59,233 nucleotides of DNA from Brevibacterium daeguense (GCF_021729135.1 NZ_JAJTWW010000011.1:1-59233); one strand, 5' to 3'; counted from the first letter of the stretch, positions 42,637 to 52,497 are shown. The notes: generated from the letters alone by a model not told the origin. Program-made: numbers and translations.

Positions 42637-44816
42637 GTCGCTGCGTCGCTGCGGTCCTCTTCACGGCGATCCTGTGCAGCTCGGCCTTCCCGAGGCGATT
42701 CGCGCAGGTCCGTGCGGGCCCGCTGCACCTCGGCCTGGCCGACGAGGTGGGCGAAGGCCGGAATGACGAACAGGATGCCGACCGCGGGCACCACGATGCC
42801 CGAATCATTGATGATCGTGCCGACGGTGAGCAGCACCAGCAGCGACACCATGCCGGCGCGCAGCAGCGGGAACCGGCGATACAGCTCTGGCAGGTGCGGC
42901 ACCGAGAACCGGTGTGGGTCGAGGATCACCCAGAAGACCCCGGCGATGATCACCGGCAGCAGGAGCGTCAGCCAGCTCTGCGTCAGGATATCGATGTTCA
43001 TCCCGATCTTGCGCACGAGCACCGCTCCTGCCTCACCGCTGAGGATCGAGTCGAAGAAGCGGCCGAAGTGGGTGCGCTGCTCGGCGGGCCGGAGCCAGTC
43101 GATCACCAGCACAGCGAGCATCACCATGCCGGCGGTGCCGACGATGAGGACGAGGCGCTTGACGGACAGCCGGATGCCGGCGGCCGCCAGCGCGAGCACC
43201 GCCAGGCCGATGATGAGGGTCGGAACCGAGCCGAACTTGGTGCCCAATCCGGGCGTGGCCAGCAGCAGGCAGGACAGCACCAGCCCCACCAGCACCACGG
43301 TCAGCCGGGACCACCGTCCGCGGACCGCGCTGCAGGCGGCGACGAGGACGAACACCAGCGCGGTGCAGTAGAGGGCGAGTGCCGAGTTGCCGATCCCGTA
43401 GAACCGCGAGGCGATGAGCAGCGGCTCGCCCAGCAGGGTCGACATCTGCAGCTGGGAGCCGGTGATGACGTCGACGGCGAGCACGATGACGGTGATCGCT
43501 GCGACCGCTGTGATCGGACCCAGCGGGTGGCGCCGCCACGGCCCGAGCAGCCCGACGAGAGTGAGCGCCAGGGCCCAGCCGGCCAAAGCGGCGAGCATCG
43601 CGACGTCCGGGCTCGTCGAGCGCTCCCACGGCACCAGGTTGACCAGATAGGTCGATACCGGTGCGGCGGCGAAGAACAGTCCGATTGAGCGCACCGGCCC
43701 GGCGACACGACTGCGGTCACGACGCCCGACGGCATAGGCGACGACGAGCAGGACAGCCATGATCGTCGCGACGACGGGGAAGAACCAGGCGGACAGGGCG
43801 GCCTGCGTAGCGACGGCCACCTGCCGGTCGAGCATCTGCTGGTACCGGGTGGACGCCTCGCTGTCGGGGGCAGTCGCCGTGATGCGCGCCCCGGGCATGC
43901 TGCCGGTCGGCCCGGTGCCGGTGGCGGACAGGAGGGTGGGAAGGATGTCGGTCGTCTGGATCAGACCGGGCTGCTTGGTCGAGGCCGAGGTCATGACCCC
44001 GCCCTGGTGTTCCGGGCCGACGGCGGCCGCGAACTGCATCTCGGAGGAGTCGTTCCAGCCGTCGGAGATCGAGGCGACGAGCAGGGTGGGCTCGCCCTCG
44101 GCGTCCGGCAGGGAGTCGACGGCTGCGCGGATCTGACCGAGCTGCTCGTCGAGCTCGGCCAGCGAGTAGCCGGATTCGCGGGTGTTGCCGAGGTCGACGA
44201 TGGTCAGCGAGTGCGGGCCCGTCGCGGCGCGGACCTGCCCGGCGAGGTCCTCCCCGGCGGAGTCGTAGGAGCCGACTCGACCACGGGGTTCGGCCGCGGC
44301 GATCGCGGCTCCGGGGCCGATCGCGTGGACGTCGGGGATCGCCTCGCGCAGCGCCCCGAGCGGGGCCTCATAGTTGTCGTCCTCGGCCTGCAGCCGGTAG
44401 ACCGCCCAATCGGGGACCCATGATTCCACGGGCGAGGCGGGTCGCCGGCACGTGGGGCGCGGTTCGTCGGCTGCCCGGCTGCCGGAGCCGACGGCCAGCC
44501 AGCCGTCGACCGGGCAGCTCGTGGCGCGGACGCTGCGCGGGGTGATGGTGCCGATGGTTCCGTCCTCGACCAGCGCCCACAGGTTCGGCGTGCGGTAGGG
44601 GTCGAGATCCTCGAACGTCAGGCCGCTGACCCCGACGAACACGACTGGTCCATGGGAGTCGCCGCTCGGCGGCGCTCCCGGTGCTGCGGCGCCGACCGGC
44701 TGGGTGGTGGCGGCTGGCAGCGACGCCGCGCCGACCGGCTGCGTTGCGGCAGCCGAGGTCGGCAGGCCGAGCACCAGCACGAGGCCGGCGAACAGGACGG
44801 CGATGAGCGGTCTCAT
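42633..44816 (-). CDS. Polytopic membrane protein with AlkP-like external domain (paralogue B)
   Basis: A 727-residue protein, function unknown. After a signal peptide and an Ala/Pro-rich stretch, residues about 55-335 read like a degenerate alkaline phosphatase/phosphodiesterase fold: VVFVGVSGLTFEDLDPYRTPNLWALVEDG and SCPVDGWLAVGSGSRA, but the usual metal-binding Asp near the first strand is missing. From about 340 on there are ten to twelve membrane spans with the strongly conserved GSQLQMSTLLGEPLLIASRFYGIGN. The C-terminus is charged. It overlaps the upstream paralogue by four bases (ATGA). Such pairs occur in actinobacteria, and a cell-envelope role is only a guess. Confidence 0.75.
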   Translation of the reverse strand: MRPLIAVLFAGLVLVLGLPTSAAATQPVGAASLPAATTQPVGAAAPGAPPSGDSHGPVVFVGVSGLTFEDLDPYRTPNLWALVEDGTIGTITPRSVRATSCPVDGWLAVGSGSRAADEPRPTCRRPASPVESWVPDWAVYRLQAEDDNYEAPLGALREAIPDVHAIGPGAAIAAAEPRGRVGSYDSAGEDLAGQVRAATGPHSLTIVDLGNTRESGYSLAELDEQLGQIRAAVDSLPDAEGEPTLLVASISDGWNDSSEMQFAAAVGPEHQGGVMTSASTKQPGLIQTTDILPTLLSATGTGPTGSMPGARITATAPDSEASTRYQQMLDRQVAVATQAALSAWFFPVVATIMAVLLVVAYAVGRRDRSRVAGPVRSIGLFFAAAPVSTYLVNLVPWERSTSPDVAMLAALAGWALALTLVGLLGPWRRHPLGPITAVAAITVIVLAVDVITGSQLQMSTLLGEPLLIASRFYGIGNSALALYCTALVFVLVAACSAVRGRWSRLTVVLVGLVLSCLLLATPGLGTKFGSVPTLIIGLAVLALAAAGIRLSVKRLVLIVGTAGMVMLAVLVIDWLRPAEQRTHFGRFFDSILSGEAGAVLVRKIGMNIDILTQSWLTLLLPVIIAGVFWVILDPHRFSVPHLPELYRRFPLLRAGMVSLLVLLTVGTIINDSGIVVPAVGILFVIPAFAHLVGQAEVQRARTDLRESPREGRAAQDRREEDRSDAAT

Positions 44817-47311
44817 GGCTCGCGTCGCCTCTTCTGCGCGGCAGCCGAAGCCGGCGCGGCCGACGCCTGCGGAGCCTCCGAACCATGCGGATCAGCCGGA
44901 GTCTCATCGGCGCAGAGGGCGAGGAGCAGGGGCACGAGCATCATCGCCCCGCTGGCAGGCACCGCGATGCCGGAATCGGTGATGACGAGGCCGACGGCGA
45001 GTCCGATCGCGGCGGCGAGGAAGCCGGCGTGCAGGGTCGGGTCGGCCAGCACAGCGGGCAGCCGGCCGACCCAGGGGCGGGCCAGCGGAGCTGTGCGGGG
45101 GAATTTCGCCAGGTATGCCAGGAAGAACAGGGTCGCGATGACTGCCAGCGGCACGACCAGCGCCAGCGCCGGGTTGATGACCATGATGTTGAGGTTGGCG
45201 CTGAGCTTGCGCCCGATCACCGCGAACAGCTCCCCGTCGAGCAGCTGGCCGAAGAACATCCCGAAGTGCGAGCGCACCTCGGGCGGCCGGAGGTAGTCGA
45301 TCCCGGCGATGCCGAGGATCGCCGCGAGCGAGATCGCGCCGATGAGCAGCAGCCGCCACAGATTGAGCCGGATGCCGAGGACGAGGGCCAGCAGCACGAG
45401 GAAGCCGACCAGGGTCGCGATGGTCCCGCCGAACTTCGCACCCCATGCGGGGTTGCCCAGCGTGCCGACCGACAGCAGTCCCGCCGCGGAGATCAGCCCG
45501 ACCGCCCAGCCCCGCCTGCCCGAGCGCACGAGGTGTCCGGCGAGGAGTCCGAGCCCGAGGAAGAGCGCGACGATGAACAGCGCCGCCCCCTGGTTGCCCA
45601 GCCCGTAGAACCGGCCGCCGACGATCGGGTTGTAGCCCATGAGCGAGTTGAACTGCAGCTGCGAGCCGATCGCGATGTCGATGGCGAGCACCGCCGCGCT
45701 GGTCAGGCAGATCGCCGCCACCCGACCGCGGAACGTCCGCCGCCAGGGGCCGACGAACGCGACCGCCAGCAGCAGCGCGGAGCCGGCCGCGATCGCCAGC
45801 CACAGGCCGAGCGTGGGATCGGGCAGCCGCGCCCATGGGAACAGCCCGGACAGGAAGGACCCCATCGGGATCACGGACAGTACGAGACCCGCCCAGCCGA
45901 GGCCCCGGTGGATCCTGCGGCTGCCGGTGGAGCCGACGCGGCGGTGGACCGAGCCCAGCAGTCCGACCCCGAGCACGGCGAACAGCAGGTAGTGGACGAC
46001 GTCGAGGAAGACCGAGAAGGTCTGCGCCTGGGCGTGGACGGTGCCGGCCTCGGCCGCTGCCGCCTGCAGGGTGGCCAGCGCCTCCCGGCCGGTCTGGCCC
46101 TCGGCGTCGACGGTGAACACCGCCTCCGAGGCGCCCGCCGGGCGAGCGTAGCCCTCGACCCGGGTCAGGGTCGCCGCGGCGATGTCGGTGAGCTGGGCCA
46201 CGCCGTGCTGGCGGGTCGACGAGCTCGACAGGATGCCCGGCTGGTAGCTGGGACCGGCGGCCAGCAGGGCGCGCAGCCGTGAGGGGGCGATGGTGTCGCC
46301 GGGCCCGACGATCACCACGTCCGTGGTGGCGAGGTCGATCTGGTCGAGGTAGTGGCCGATCTGCCGGTCGGTCCGGCGCAGCTGCGGCTCATGGTCGAGG
46401 GGAACCTTCTCCGGCAGCCAGCTGCGCGACCCCACGGACCCGACGTCGACCAGGGCGAGCTGGCAGCGCCCGAGTTCAGCGGGGCCGGGCTGCCACTGCC
46501 GGACGCTGCCTTCCGGGGATGCTGCGGCATAGGCGGCGCCCGGCCCGATCGCCTGCGTGCACCTGTCGATGCCGTCAGGCGCTGGGGGAGCGTCCGCCTC
46601 GCCAGTGTCGCCGGCCGTCTCCGCGAGGCGGTAGGGAGCGGCGGCCATCGTGCCGAGCTCGGGCGAGTACCCCGAGGCGGCGTTGACGGTGGTGATGCGC
46701 TCGAAGCCCGGGATCGACAGGTCCTCCCCGGACTCCTCCGGCGTCCGGATCTCCGGACACGACGCCTCCGGCCGCGGCGGGACGCGGACGTAGTTGGTCG
46801 GCTGTGCCGTCGACTCCGGCGCCGCGGGCTCCTCGGCGTCCGGGGTCACGACCGGCTGTCCGGCCGGGCCGGGCGGCGGCAGCGGGGTGCTGGGCGATGC
46901 GGGCTCGTCCGGATCCGGCAGCTCGACTGCACCGGCCCGGACGCCCGCCCCGAGGGTGAGCCATCCGGAGGCGGGGCAGGTCGACGAGGTCAGGCTGCGG
47001 ACGCTGAGATTGGCCATCGCGGCCTGCTCGGCGAAGGCGTGGAGGCGGGGAGTCGTCTCGGGGTCGATATCGCCCAGCGACAGCCCCGAGGCGCCGATCA
47101 CGACGAGGGACTGCGCCGCGCCGTCCGAGCCGGCCGGTGCCTGGTCCGCTGCCGCTGAGCCGGCTGGCGCGGCGGCGGCCGGGGACGTGCCGGGGAGCGG
47201 AAAACCGGTGATGATGAGGAACAGCAGGATCGGCATCAGCACCCACCGGCGGCCCTGCACGACTGCCCGGCGGGCACGAGCCGGGGTCGCCTGCACTGTC
47301 CGCATCACCAT
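44813..47311 (-). CDS. Polytopic membrane protein with AlkP-like external domain (paralogue A)
   Basis: An 832-residue paralogue of the next gene. Signal peptide, then an AlkP-like region (about residues 65-420) with LVVIGASGLSLGDIDPETTPRL and STCPASGWLTLGAGVRA interrupted by a Pro/Glu-rich insert (about 145-190), then about twelve spans with GSQLQFNSLMGYNPIVGGRFYGLGNQ and a basic tail. The shared RFYG-x-GN motif and colinear spans show tandem duplication. Starts possible at ATG 47311, GTG 47308 or ATG 47305; TAGGAT just upstream favours a leaderless start at one of the latter two. No enzyme activity can be assigned, because the canonical Asp metal ligand is absent. Confidence 0.75.
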   Translation of the reverse strand: MVMRTVQATPARARRAVVQGRRWVLMPILLFLIITGFPLPGTSPAAAAPAGSAAADQAPAGSDGAAQSLVVIGASGLSLGDIDPETTPRLHAFAEQAAMANLSVRSLTSSTCPASGWLTLGAGVRAGAVELPDPDEPASPSTPLPPPGPAGQPVVTPDAEEPAAPESTAQPTNYVRVPPRPEASCPEIRTPEESGEDLSIPGFERITTVNAASGYSPELGTMAAAPYRLAETAGDTGEADAPPAPDGIDRCTQAIGPGAAYAAASPEGSVRQWQPGPAELGRCQLALVDVGSVGSRSWLPEKVPLDHEPQLRRTDRQIGHYLDQIDLATTDVVIVGPGDTIAPSRLRALLAAGPSYQPGILSSSSTRQHGVAQLTDIAAATLTRVEGYARPAGASEAVFTVDAEGQTGREALATLQAAAAEAGTVHAQAQTFSVFLDVVHYLLFAVLGVGLLGSVHRRVGSTGSRRIHRGLGWAGLVLSVIPMGSFLSGLFPWARLPDPTLGLWLAIAAGSALLLAVAFVGPWRRTFRGRVAAICLTSAAVLAIDIAIGSQLQFNSLMGYNPIVGGRFYGLGNQGAALFIVALFLGLGLLAGHLVRSGRRGWAVGLISAAGLLSVGTLGNPAWGAKFGGTIATLVGFLVLLALVLGIRLNLWRLLLIGAISLAAILGIAGIDYLRPPEVRSHFGMFFGQLLDGELFAVIGRKLSANLNIMVINPALALVVPLAVIATLFFLAYLAKFPRTAPLARPWVGRLPAVLADPTLHAGFLAAAIGLAVGLVITDSGIAVPASGAMMLVPLLLALCADETPADPHGSEAPQASAAPASAAAQKRRREP

Positions 47312-47557
47312 CCGATCCTACCGACCCGAACCTGTGCATTTGCGCGACCGGCACCGGTCGGGGTAGATTTGTCCGTTGTTGCGTACGTCAGTACACGCTC
47401 CTCTCGAGGCCTCTATTCGCGTTGCAGGCACTGTGTGGTGGGGTCAGTCGTGGTCGACGTACCGTGCACCGAACAAGGCAGTGGCCATTCCCGGAAGATC
47501 ACGACCCAAGGGAATGCGGGCACGAGCTGACATCAATAGACGAAAAGAAGGCTACTC
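47312..47557 (+). promoter_or_regulatory. rplM promoter and long 5' leader
   Basis: TTGCGC (47340-47345) and TAGATT (47364-47369) are 18 bases apart; the spacer holds the palindrome GACCGG-CA-CCGGTC (47346-47359). The start site near 47376 gives a leader of about 180 bases before rplM, long for this genome. It includes a hairpin CATTCCC / GGGAATG (47486-47516). This may be an L13 autoregulatory leader, not proven. Confidence 0.5.
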
Positions 47558-48001
47558 TTGCGTACGTACACCCCCAAGCCCGGCGAAGTTCAGCGCCAGT
47601 GGCACGTCATCGACGCCACTGACGTCGTCCTCGGTCGGCTTGCCTCGCAGACGGCTCAGCTGCTGCGCGGCAAGCACAAGGTGACCTTTGCACCGAATGT
47701 CGACTCGGGTGATTTCGTGGTCATCATCAATGCCGACAAGGTTGCCCTCACCGGCGCCAAGCTGCAGAAGAAGCTCGCATGGCGCCACTCCGGCCACCCC
47801 GGCGGCATCAAGAGCATCAGCTACGCCGAGCTCCTCGCCAAGGATCCCGAGCGGGCTGTCGAGAAGGCAGTGCGGGGCATGATCCCCAAGACCCGCCTCG
47901 GCCGCGCCCAGATGCGGAAGCTCAAGGTGTACGCAGGTGCTGAGCACCCGCACGCCTCGCAGAATCCGCAGCCGTACGAGATCAGCCAGGTCGCGCAGTA
48001 A
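47558..48001 (+). CDS. rplM: 50S ribosomal protein L13
   Basis: A 147-residue large-subunit protein binding 23S rRNA early in assembly. [29 protein letters not shown] is the canonical actinobacterial start, with [19 protein letters not shown] and [21 protein letters not shown] later. The TTG start at 47558 follows AAGAAGG. rpsI follows after 36 bases. Confidence 0.98.
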   Translation: MRTYTPKPGEVQRQWHVIDATDVVLGRLASQTAQLLRGKHKVTFAPNVDSGDFVVIINADKVALTGAKLQKKLAWRHSGHPGGIKSISYAELLAKDPERAVEKAVRGMIPKTRLGRAQMRKLKVYAGAEHPHASQNPQPYEISQVAQ

Positions 48002-48037
48002 GCGACCGGGGCAGAACCGAACTTTCCGAGGAGAACC

Positions 48038-48547
48038 GTGGCTGAGACCGCCAACACCCCCGACGCAGACGACGTCGAACTGACCAGTTATTCCACCGAG
48101 ACTCCGGCATCGGCCGGTCTGGGCGAAGCCGTGGCCGGTGGCCGTGGACAGTCGCTGACCGCTCCCGGTTCCGCTGTGGGCCGCCGCAAGCAGGCCATCG
48201 CCCGCGTCCGCCTGGTGCCCGGCACCGGCACGTGGACGATCAACGGCCGCGACCTGGAGACCTACTTCCCGAACAAGATGCACCAGCAGCTGGTGAACGA
48301 GCCGTTCCGCCTGCTCGACCTCGAGGGTCGCTTCGACGTGCATGTGCGCATCGCCGGCGGCGGACCGTCCGGTCAGGCCGGCGCCGTTCGCCTCGGCGTG
48401 GCGCGCTCGCTCAACGAGATCGACCGCGAGAACAACCGCGCCGAGCTCAAGAAGGCCGGCTTCCTGACCCGTGACGCCCGCGTCCCGGAGCGGAAGAAGG
48501 CCGGCCTCAAGAAGGCCCGCAAGGCTCCGCAGTTCTCGAAGCGCTGA
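48038..48547 (+). CDS. rpsI: 30S ribosomal protein S9
   Basis: A 169-residue small-subunit protein whose C-terminal tail [11 protein letters not shown] reaches the P-site tRNA. The core starts at [18 protein letters not shown]. The first 45 residues form an acidic, Thr/Ala-rich extension, longer than the roughly 20 residues common in other actinobacteria. The GTG start follows GAGGAGAAC. Confidence 0.97.
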   Translation: MAETANTPDADDVELTSYSTETPASAGLGEAVAGGRGQSLTAPGSAVGRRKQAIARVRLVPGTGTWTINGRDLETYFPNKMHQQLVNEPFRLLDLEGRFDVHVRIAGGGPSGQAGAVRLGVARSLNEIDRENNRAELKKAGFLTRDARVPERKKAGLKKARKAPQFSKR

Positions 48548-48585
48548 TCGCAGCCGCTGCACCCATGCCCGCTTCGGCATGACCT

Positions 48586-48621
48586 CTCAAGCCCCCGGAC
48601 TTTCGAGTTCGGGGGCTTGAG
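48586..48621 (+). terminator. Terminator of rplM-rpsI with UUCG tetraloop
   Basis: A 12-bp stem CTCAAGCCCCCG / CGGGGGCTTGAG continued by a G-T pair and ACT/AGT to a TTCG loop, 16 bp in all. It ends 33 bases before glmM. Confidence 0.9.
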
Positions 48622-48654
48622 TCGTGTCGCGCCCCCAACTCAACGAGGAATCCC

Positions 48655-50010
48655 ATGTCTCGACTTTTCGGCACCGACGGCGTCCGCGGTCTGGCCAACA
48701 CCGACATCACCGCACGCCTCGCCCTCGACCTCGCCGAGGCGGGCGCCCGCGTGCTCGCCGACTCACCGCGGTCCGGCCGCGACCGGCCCTTCGCCGTCGT
48801 CGGCCGTGACACCCGCGTGTCCGGCGAGTTCCTGTCCTCGGCCGTCGCCGCGGGCATCGCCGCCGCCGGCGTGGATGTGCTGCTGGTCGGCGAGCTGCCG
48901 ACCCCGGGCGTCGCCCACGTCGTGCAGAGCTCCGGGGCCGACTTCGGCGTGGTGCTCTCGGCGTCCCACAATCCGATGCCGGACAACGGGATCAAGTTCT
49001 TCGGCCGCGGCGGCACCAAGCTGCCCGACGAGCTCGAGGACCGCATCGCGGGACTGCTCGGTGAGGACTGGGAGCGCCCGACCGGTGACCAGGTCGGCCG
49101 CATCGGCCGTTTCCCGGCCGCGGCCGACGACTACATCGAATACCTCGTCGAGCGGCTCAACGGCGGGCGGGAGTCGCCGTTGTCGGGCATCACCGTCGTC
49201 GCCGACTGCGCCCACGGGGCGGCCAGCGTCGTCGGCCCGGCGGCGCTGCGGCAGGCCGGTGCGGAGGTCATCGTCGTCGCCGCCGAACCCAACGGCTACA
49301 ACATCAACGACGGTGTCGGCTCCACCCACGTCGACAACCTCGCCGCCGCGGTGAGGGCCAACAACGCGGACGTGGGAGTCGCCTTCGACGGCGATGCGGA
49401 CCGCTGCCTGGCCGTGGACTCGCTCGGCCGGGTCGTCGACGGAGATCAGATCATGGGCATCCTCGCGCTCGGCCTCAAGGAGACCGGGGAGCTCGCCCAC
49501 GACACCCTCGTCACCACCGTGATGTCGAACCTGGGCCTGCGCCTGGCGATGGAGAAGGCCGGCATCGCCACCGTGCAGACCAAGGTCGGCGACCGATATG
49601 TGCTCGAGCGGATGCTCGCCGACGGCTACACCCTCGGGGGTGAGCAGTCGGGCCACATCCTCATGCTCGACAACGGCACCACCGGCGACGGCGTGCAGAC
49701 CGCGCTGCACCTGCTCGACCGGATGGCTCGCACCCGCCGCTCGCTGGCCGACCTCGCCGCGGAGATCCCCCGGCTGCCGCAGGTGCTCATCAATGTCGAG
49801 GACGTCGACAAGACCCAGGTGGGCCACCGGGCCGTGGCCGCGGAGGTGGCCGCGGTCGAGGAGGAGCTCGGGCGCACCGGCCGGGTGCTGCTGCGCGCCT
49901 CGGGAACCGAGCCGCTGATCCGCGTGATGGTCGAGGCGGAGACCCAGGAGATCGCCCAGACCCAGGCCGAGCGGCTCTCCGCGGTGGTCCGCACCGAGCT
50001 CTCCCTCTGA
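48655..50010 (+). CDS. glmM: Phosphoglucosamine mutase
   Basis: A 451-residue enzyme converting glucosamine-6-phosphate to glucosamine-1-phosphate for UDP-GlcNAc and cell wall synthesis. It begins SRLFGTDGVRGLANTDIT, has the phospho-Ser loop LSASHNPMPDNGIKFFG, the metal loop FDGDADRC and the phosphate site LLRASGTEPLIRVMVEA. Works with glmS at 55118. The ribosome binding site is weak, AACGAGGAA. Confidence 0.97.
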   Translation: MSRLFGTDGVRGLANTDITARLALDLAEAGARVLADSPRSGRDRPFAVVGRDTRVSGEFLSSAVAAGIAAAGVDVLLVGELPTPGVAHVVQSSGADFGVVLSASHNPMPDNGIKFFGRGGTKLPDELEDRIAGLLGEDWERPTGDQVGRIGRFPAAADDYIEYLVERLNGGRESPLSGITVVADCAHGAASVVGPAALRQAGAEVIVVAAEPNGYNINDGVGSTHVDNLAAAVRANNADVGVAFDGDADRCLAVDSLGRVVDGDQIMGILALGLKETGELAHDTLVTTVMSNLGLRLAMEKAGIATVQTKVGDRYVLERMLADGYTLGGEQSGHILMLDNGTTGDGVQTALHLLDRMARTRRSLADLAAEIPRLPQVLINVEDVDKTQVGHRAVAAEVAAVEEELGRTGRVLLRASGTEPLIRVMVEAETQEIAQTQAERLSAVVRTELSL

Positions 50011-50021
50011 GCGGGCAGTCG

Positions 50022-50492
50022 ATGCCTGACGCCGAGGCGCCCGAGCCCGGTCCTGGCCGCCCGGATCCGGCCGGCCCGGTCTTCAGCGCGTTCCGGGTGG
50101 GCCGGATCAGCGCGGCGCTCACGGCGGTCGCGGCCTTGGCGCTGGGCGGTGCGTCGCTGCTGCTCGGGTTGGCCGAGGAGCTGCCGAACGCGCTGACGTG
50201 GTTCGCGGACGCGACCCGGCTGGTCCTCGTGCTCGGGGCGGTCGCGACGCTCGCCAACCTGGTGATCGGGATCCTGGTGTGGCGGACCGAGCGCGCCGCC
50301 GCCGAGCGGGAGCACCGCCGCCTGCGCACCTGGCCGCTGGTGGCCTTCGTCGGCCTTGCCGTGCCGCTGGGCGTCTACGTGCCGACCGCGGTCTTCTCCT
50401 CCGACGCGCTGGCGCTGCTCATCGTGCTCCTGCTGGTGTGTGTCCCGGCCGCCCTGCTCCTGCTGCCGATCTCCCGCCTCTTCCGGCCCTGA
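50022..50492 (+). CDS. Hypothetical four-span membrane protein
   Basis: A 156-residue protein not recognised. About 25 Pro/Gly-rich residues precede four hydrophobic spans (about 30-50, 60-86, 104-121 and 127-148), with a basic cytosolic loop RTERAAAEREHRRLRTW in the middle. It follows glmM by 11 bases and is probably cotranscribed with it. No motif suggests a function. Confidence 0.7.
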   Translation: MPDAEAPEPGPGRPDPAGPVFSAFRVGRISAALTAVAALALGGASLLLGLAEELPNALTWFADATRLVLVLGAVATLANLVIGILVWRTERAAAEREHRRLRTWPLVAFVGLAVPLGVYVPTAVFSSDALALLIVLLLVCVPAALLLLPISRLFRP

Positions 50493-50529
50493 GGCGGCCG
50501 GTTCCGGTTCTCCTCAGGGTCCGGCCCGC

Positions 50530-52404
50530 TCACTCCTGAGTGGCGAACTGGGTCTCGTAGAGCTCGGCGTAGCGGCCGTGCATCCCGAGCAGGGCGAGGT
50601 GTGAACCGCGCTCGACGACCCGCCCGTTCTCGATGACGAGGATCTCGTCGGCGCCTCGCACCGTGGACAGCCGGTGGGCGATGACGAGCGCGGTCCGGCC
50701 GCTCATCGCCTCGCTGAGCGCCTGCTGGACGGCGGCCTCGTTCGTGGAGTCCAGCGCCGAGGTGGCCTCGTCGAGGACCACCACCGGTGGGGCGGCCAGC
50801 AGCAGGCGGGCGATCGTCAGCCGCTGCCGCTCACCGCCGGACAGGCGGTAGCCGCGTTCGCCGATCACGGTGTCCAGACCGTCGGGCAGCGCGTCGATGA
50901 CGTCGTCGAGCCGGGCGCGGTGGATCGCGTCGTAGAGCTCGGCGTCGGTCGCCTCGGGCTTGGCGAGCAGGAGATTGTCACGGATCGACTCGTGGAACAG
51001 GTGGCCGTCCTGGGTGACCATGCCGACCGTCTGCTTGAGTGAGGCGAAGCTGATGTCGCGGACGTCGACCCCGCCGATGAGCACCTGGCCCTCGGTCGTG
51101 TCGTAGAGGCGGGGGAGCAGAGAGGCGATCGTCGACTTGCCGGCTCCGGAGCTGCCGACCAGCGCCACCGTCTGCCCGGGTGCGATGTGGAGGTCGATGC
51201 CGTGGAGCACCTCGGTGCCGGCTCGTCGGTCGAGGGTGGCGACGTCCTCCAAACTGGCCAGCGACACCTCGGAGGCGGACGGGTAGGTGAACCGCACGTT
51301 GCGGTACTTGACGTCGACGGGCCCGGCCGGCACCGGCTCCGGGTTCTCCGACTCGGTGATCAGCGGCTCGAGGTCGAGCACCTCGAAGACCCGCTCGAAG
51401 CTCACGATCGCGCTCATGATGTCCATCCGGGCGTTCGCGAGCATGGTCAGCGGCGTGTAGAGGCGCGTGAGGAGCATCGCCAGCGTCACCACGTCACCGG
51501 CGTTGAGGTTGCCGAGCACCGCCTGCACGCCGCCGAGCCCGTACACCAGGGCCAGCGCCAGCGCCGACACCAGGGTCAGGGCGGTGACGAAGGTGGTCTG
51601 CAGCATCGCCGTCTTGACGCCGATGTCGCGCACGCGACCGGCGCGGTCGGCGAACTCCTCGGACTCGTGCTGCGGTTTTCCGAACAGCTTGACCAGGGTG
51701 GCGCCGCCGGCGGAGAACCGCTCGGTCATCCGGGTGGACATCGACGCGTTGTGGTCGGCCGCCTCGTACTGGAGGGCGGCCAGCCTGCCGCCCATCAGGC
51801 GGGCGGGGATCAGGAAGATCGGCAGCAGCAGGATCGACAGCACCGTGACCTGCCACGAGATCGTGACCATCACCCCGACGGTCAGCAGCAGGGAGACGAA
51901 GTTGGACACGACACCCGAGAGCGTGTTGGAGAAGGCGCGCTGAGCGCCGATCACGTCCGAATTGAGGCGGGAGACGAGCGCGCCGGTCCGAGTGCGGTTG
52001 AAGAAGGCGATCGGCATGGTCTGCACGTGGTCGTAGACCGCGGTGCGCAGGTCGAAGATCAGGCCTTCGCCCACTCGCGACGACAGGTAGCGGTTGACCA
52101 GGCCGAAGCCGGCATCGAGCAGCGCCAGCCCGGCCATCGCAAGAGCGATCCAGACGATCACGGAGATCGGCCCGCCGCCGGTGATCGCGTTGATGACGTC
52201 GCCGGCCAGCACCGGGGTGATGACGCCGATCACCGACACCAGCACCGAAACGATGATGAACGCGGTGAGCTTGGCGCGATGGCGCTTGGCGAAGCGGAAG
52301 ATGCGCCGGATCGTGTCGCCGGAGATCTTGCCGGAGCCCTTGGCGGAGGTCTTCTGCGAGACCATGGTTCGCCGCATGATCATGTGGGGTGACGGCATGC
52401 TCAT
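50530..52404 (-). CDS. ABC exporter, fused permease-ATPase (MsbA/multidrug type)
   Basis: A 624-residue half-transporter: six spans (about residues 45-330) followed by an ATPase domain with Walker A GSSGAGKST, signature LSGGERQR, Walker B VVVLDEATSALD and AHRLST. It should homodimerise and export lipids or hydrophobic compounds. A 30-residue insert between permease and ATPase strands (YPSASEVSLASLEDVATLDRR) is unusual. The ATG at 52404 has GGAGG. It lies downstream of coaA on the same strand, 93 bases after it. Confidence 0.92.
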   Translation of the reverse strand: MSMPSPHMIMRRTMVSQKTSAKGSGKISGDTIRRIFRFAKRHRAKLTAFIIVSVLVSVIGVITPVLAGDVINAITGGGPISVIVWIALAMAGLALLDAGFGLVNRYLSSRVGEGLIFDLRTAVYDHVQTMPIAFFNRTRTGALVSRLNSDVIGAQRAFSNTLSGVVSNFVSLLLTVGVMVTISWQVTVLSILLLPIFLIPARLMGGRLAALQYEAADHNASMSTRMTERFSAGGATLVKLFGKPQHESEEFADRAGRVRDIGVKTAMLQTTFVTALTLVSALALALVYGLGGVQAVLGNLNAGDVVTLAMLLTRLYTPLTMLANARMDIMSAIVSFERVFEVLDLEPLITESENPEPVPAGPVDVKYRNVRFTYPSASEVSLASLEDVATLDRRAGTEVLHGIDLHIAPGQTVALVGSSGAGKSTIASLLPRLYDTTEGQVLIGGVDVRDISFASLKQTVGMVTQDGHLFHESIRDNLLLAKPEATDAELYDAIHRARLDDVIDALPDGLDTVIGERGYRLSGGERQRLTIARLLLAAPPVVVLDEATSALDSTNEAAVQQALSEAMSGRTALVIAHRLSTVRGADEILVIENGRVVERGSHLALLGMHGRYAELYETQFATQE

Positions 52405-52497
52405 AGTGGCCTCCTGCGGCGCGGGTGATCGGTCCGAAGGAGTACAACCGCCGCGAGGAGGAGGTTTATTCCCTGCGCGTGAGCAGGTGCTGCCCGC

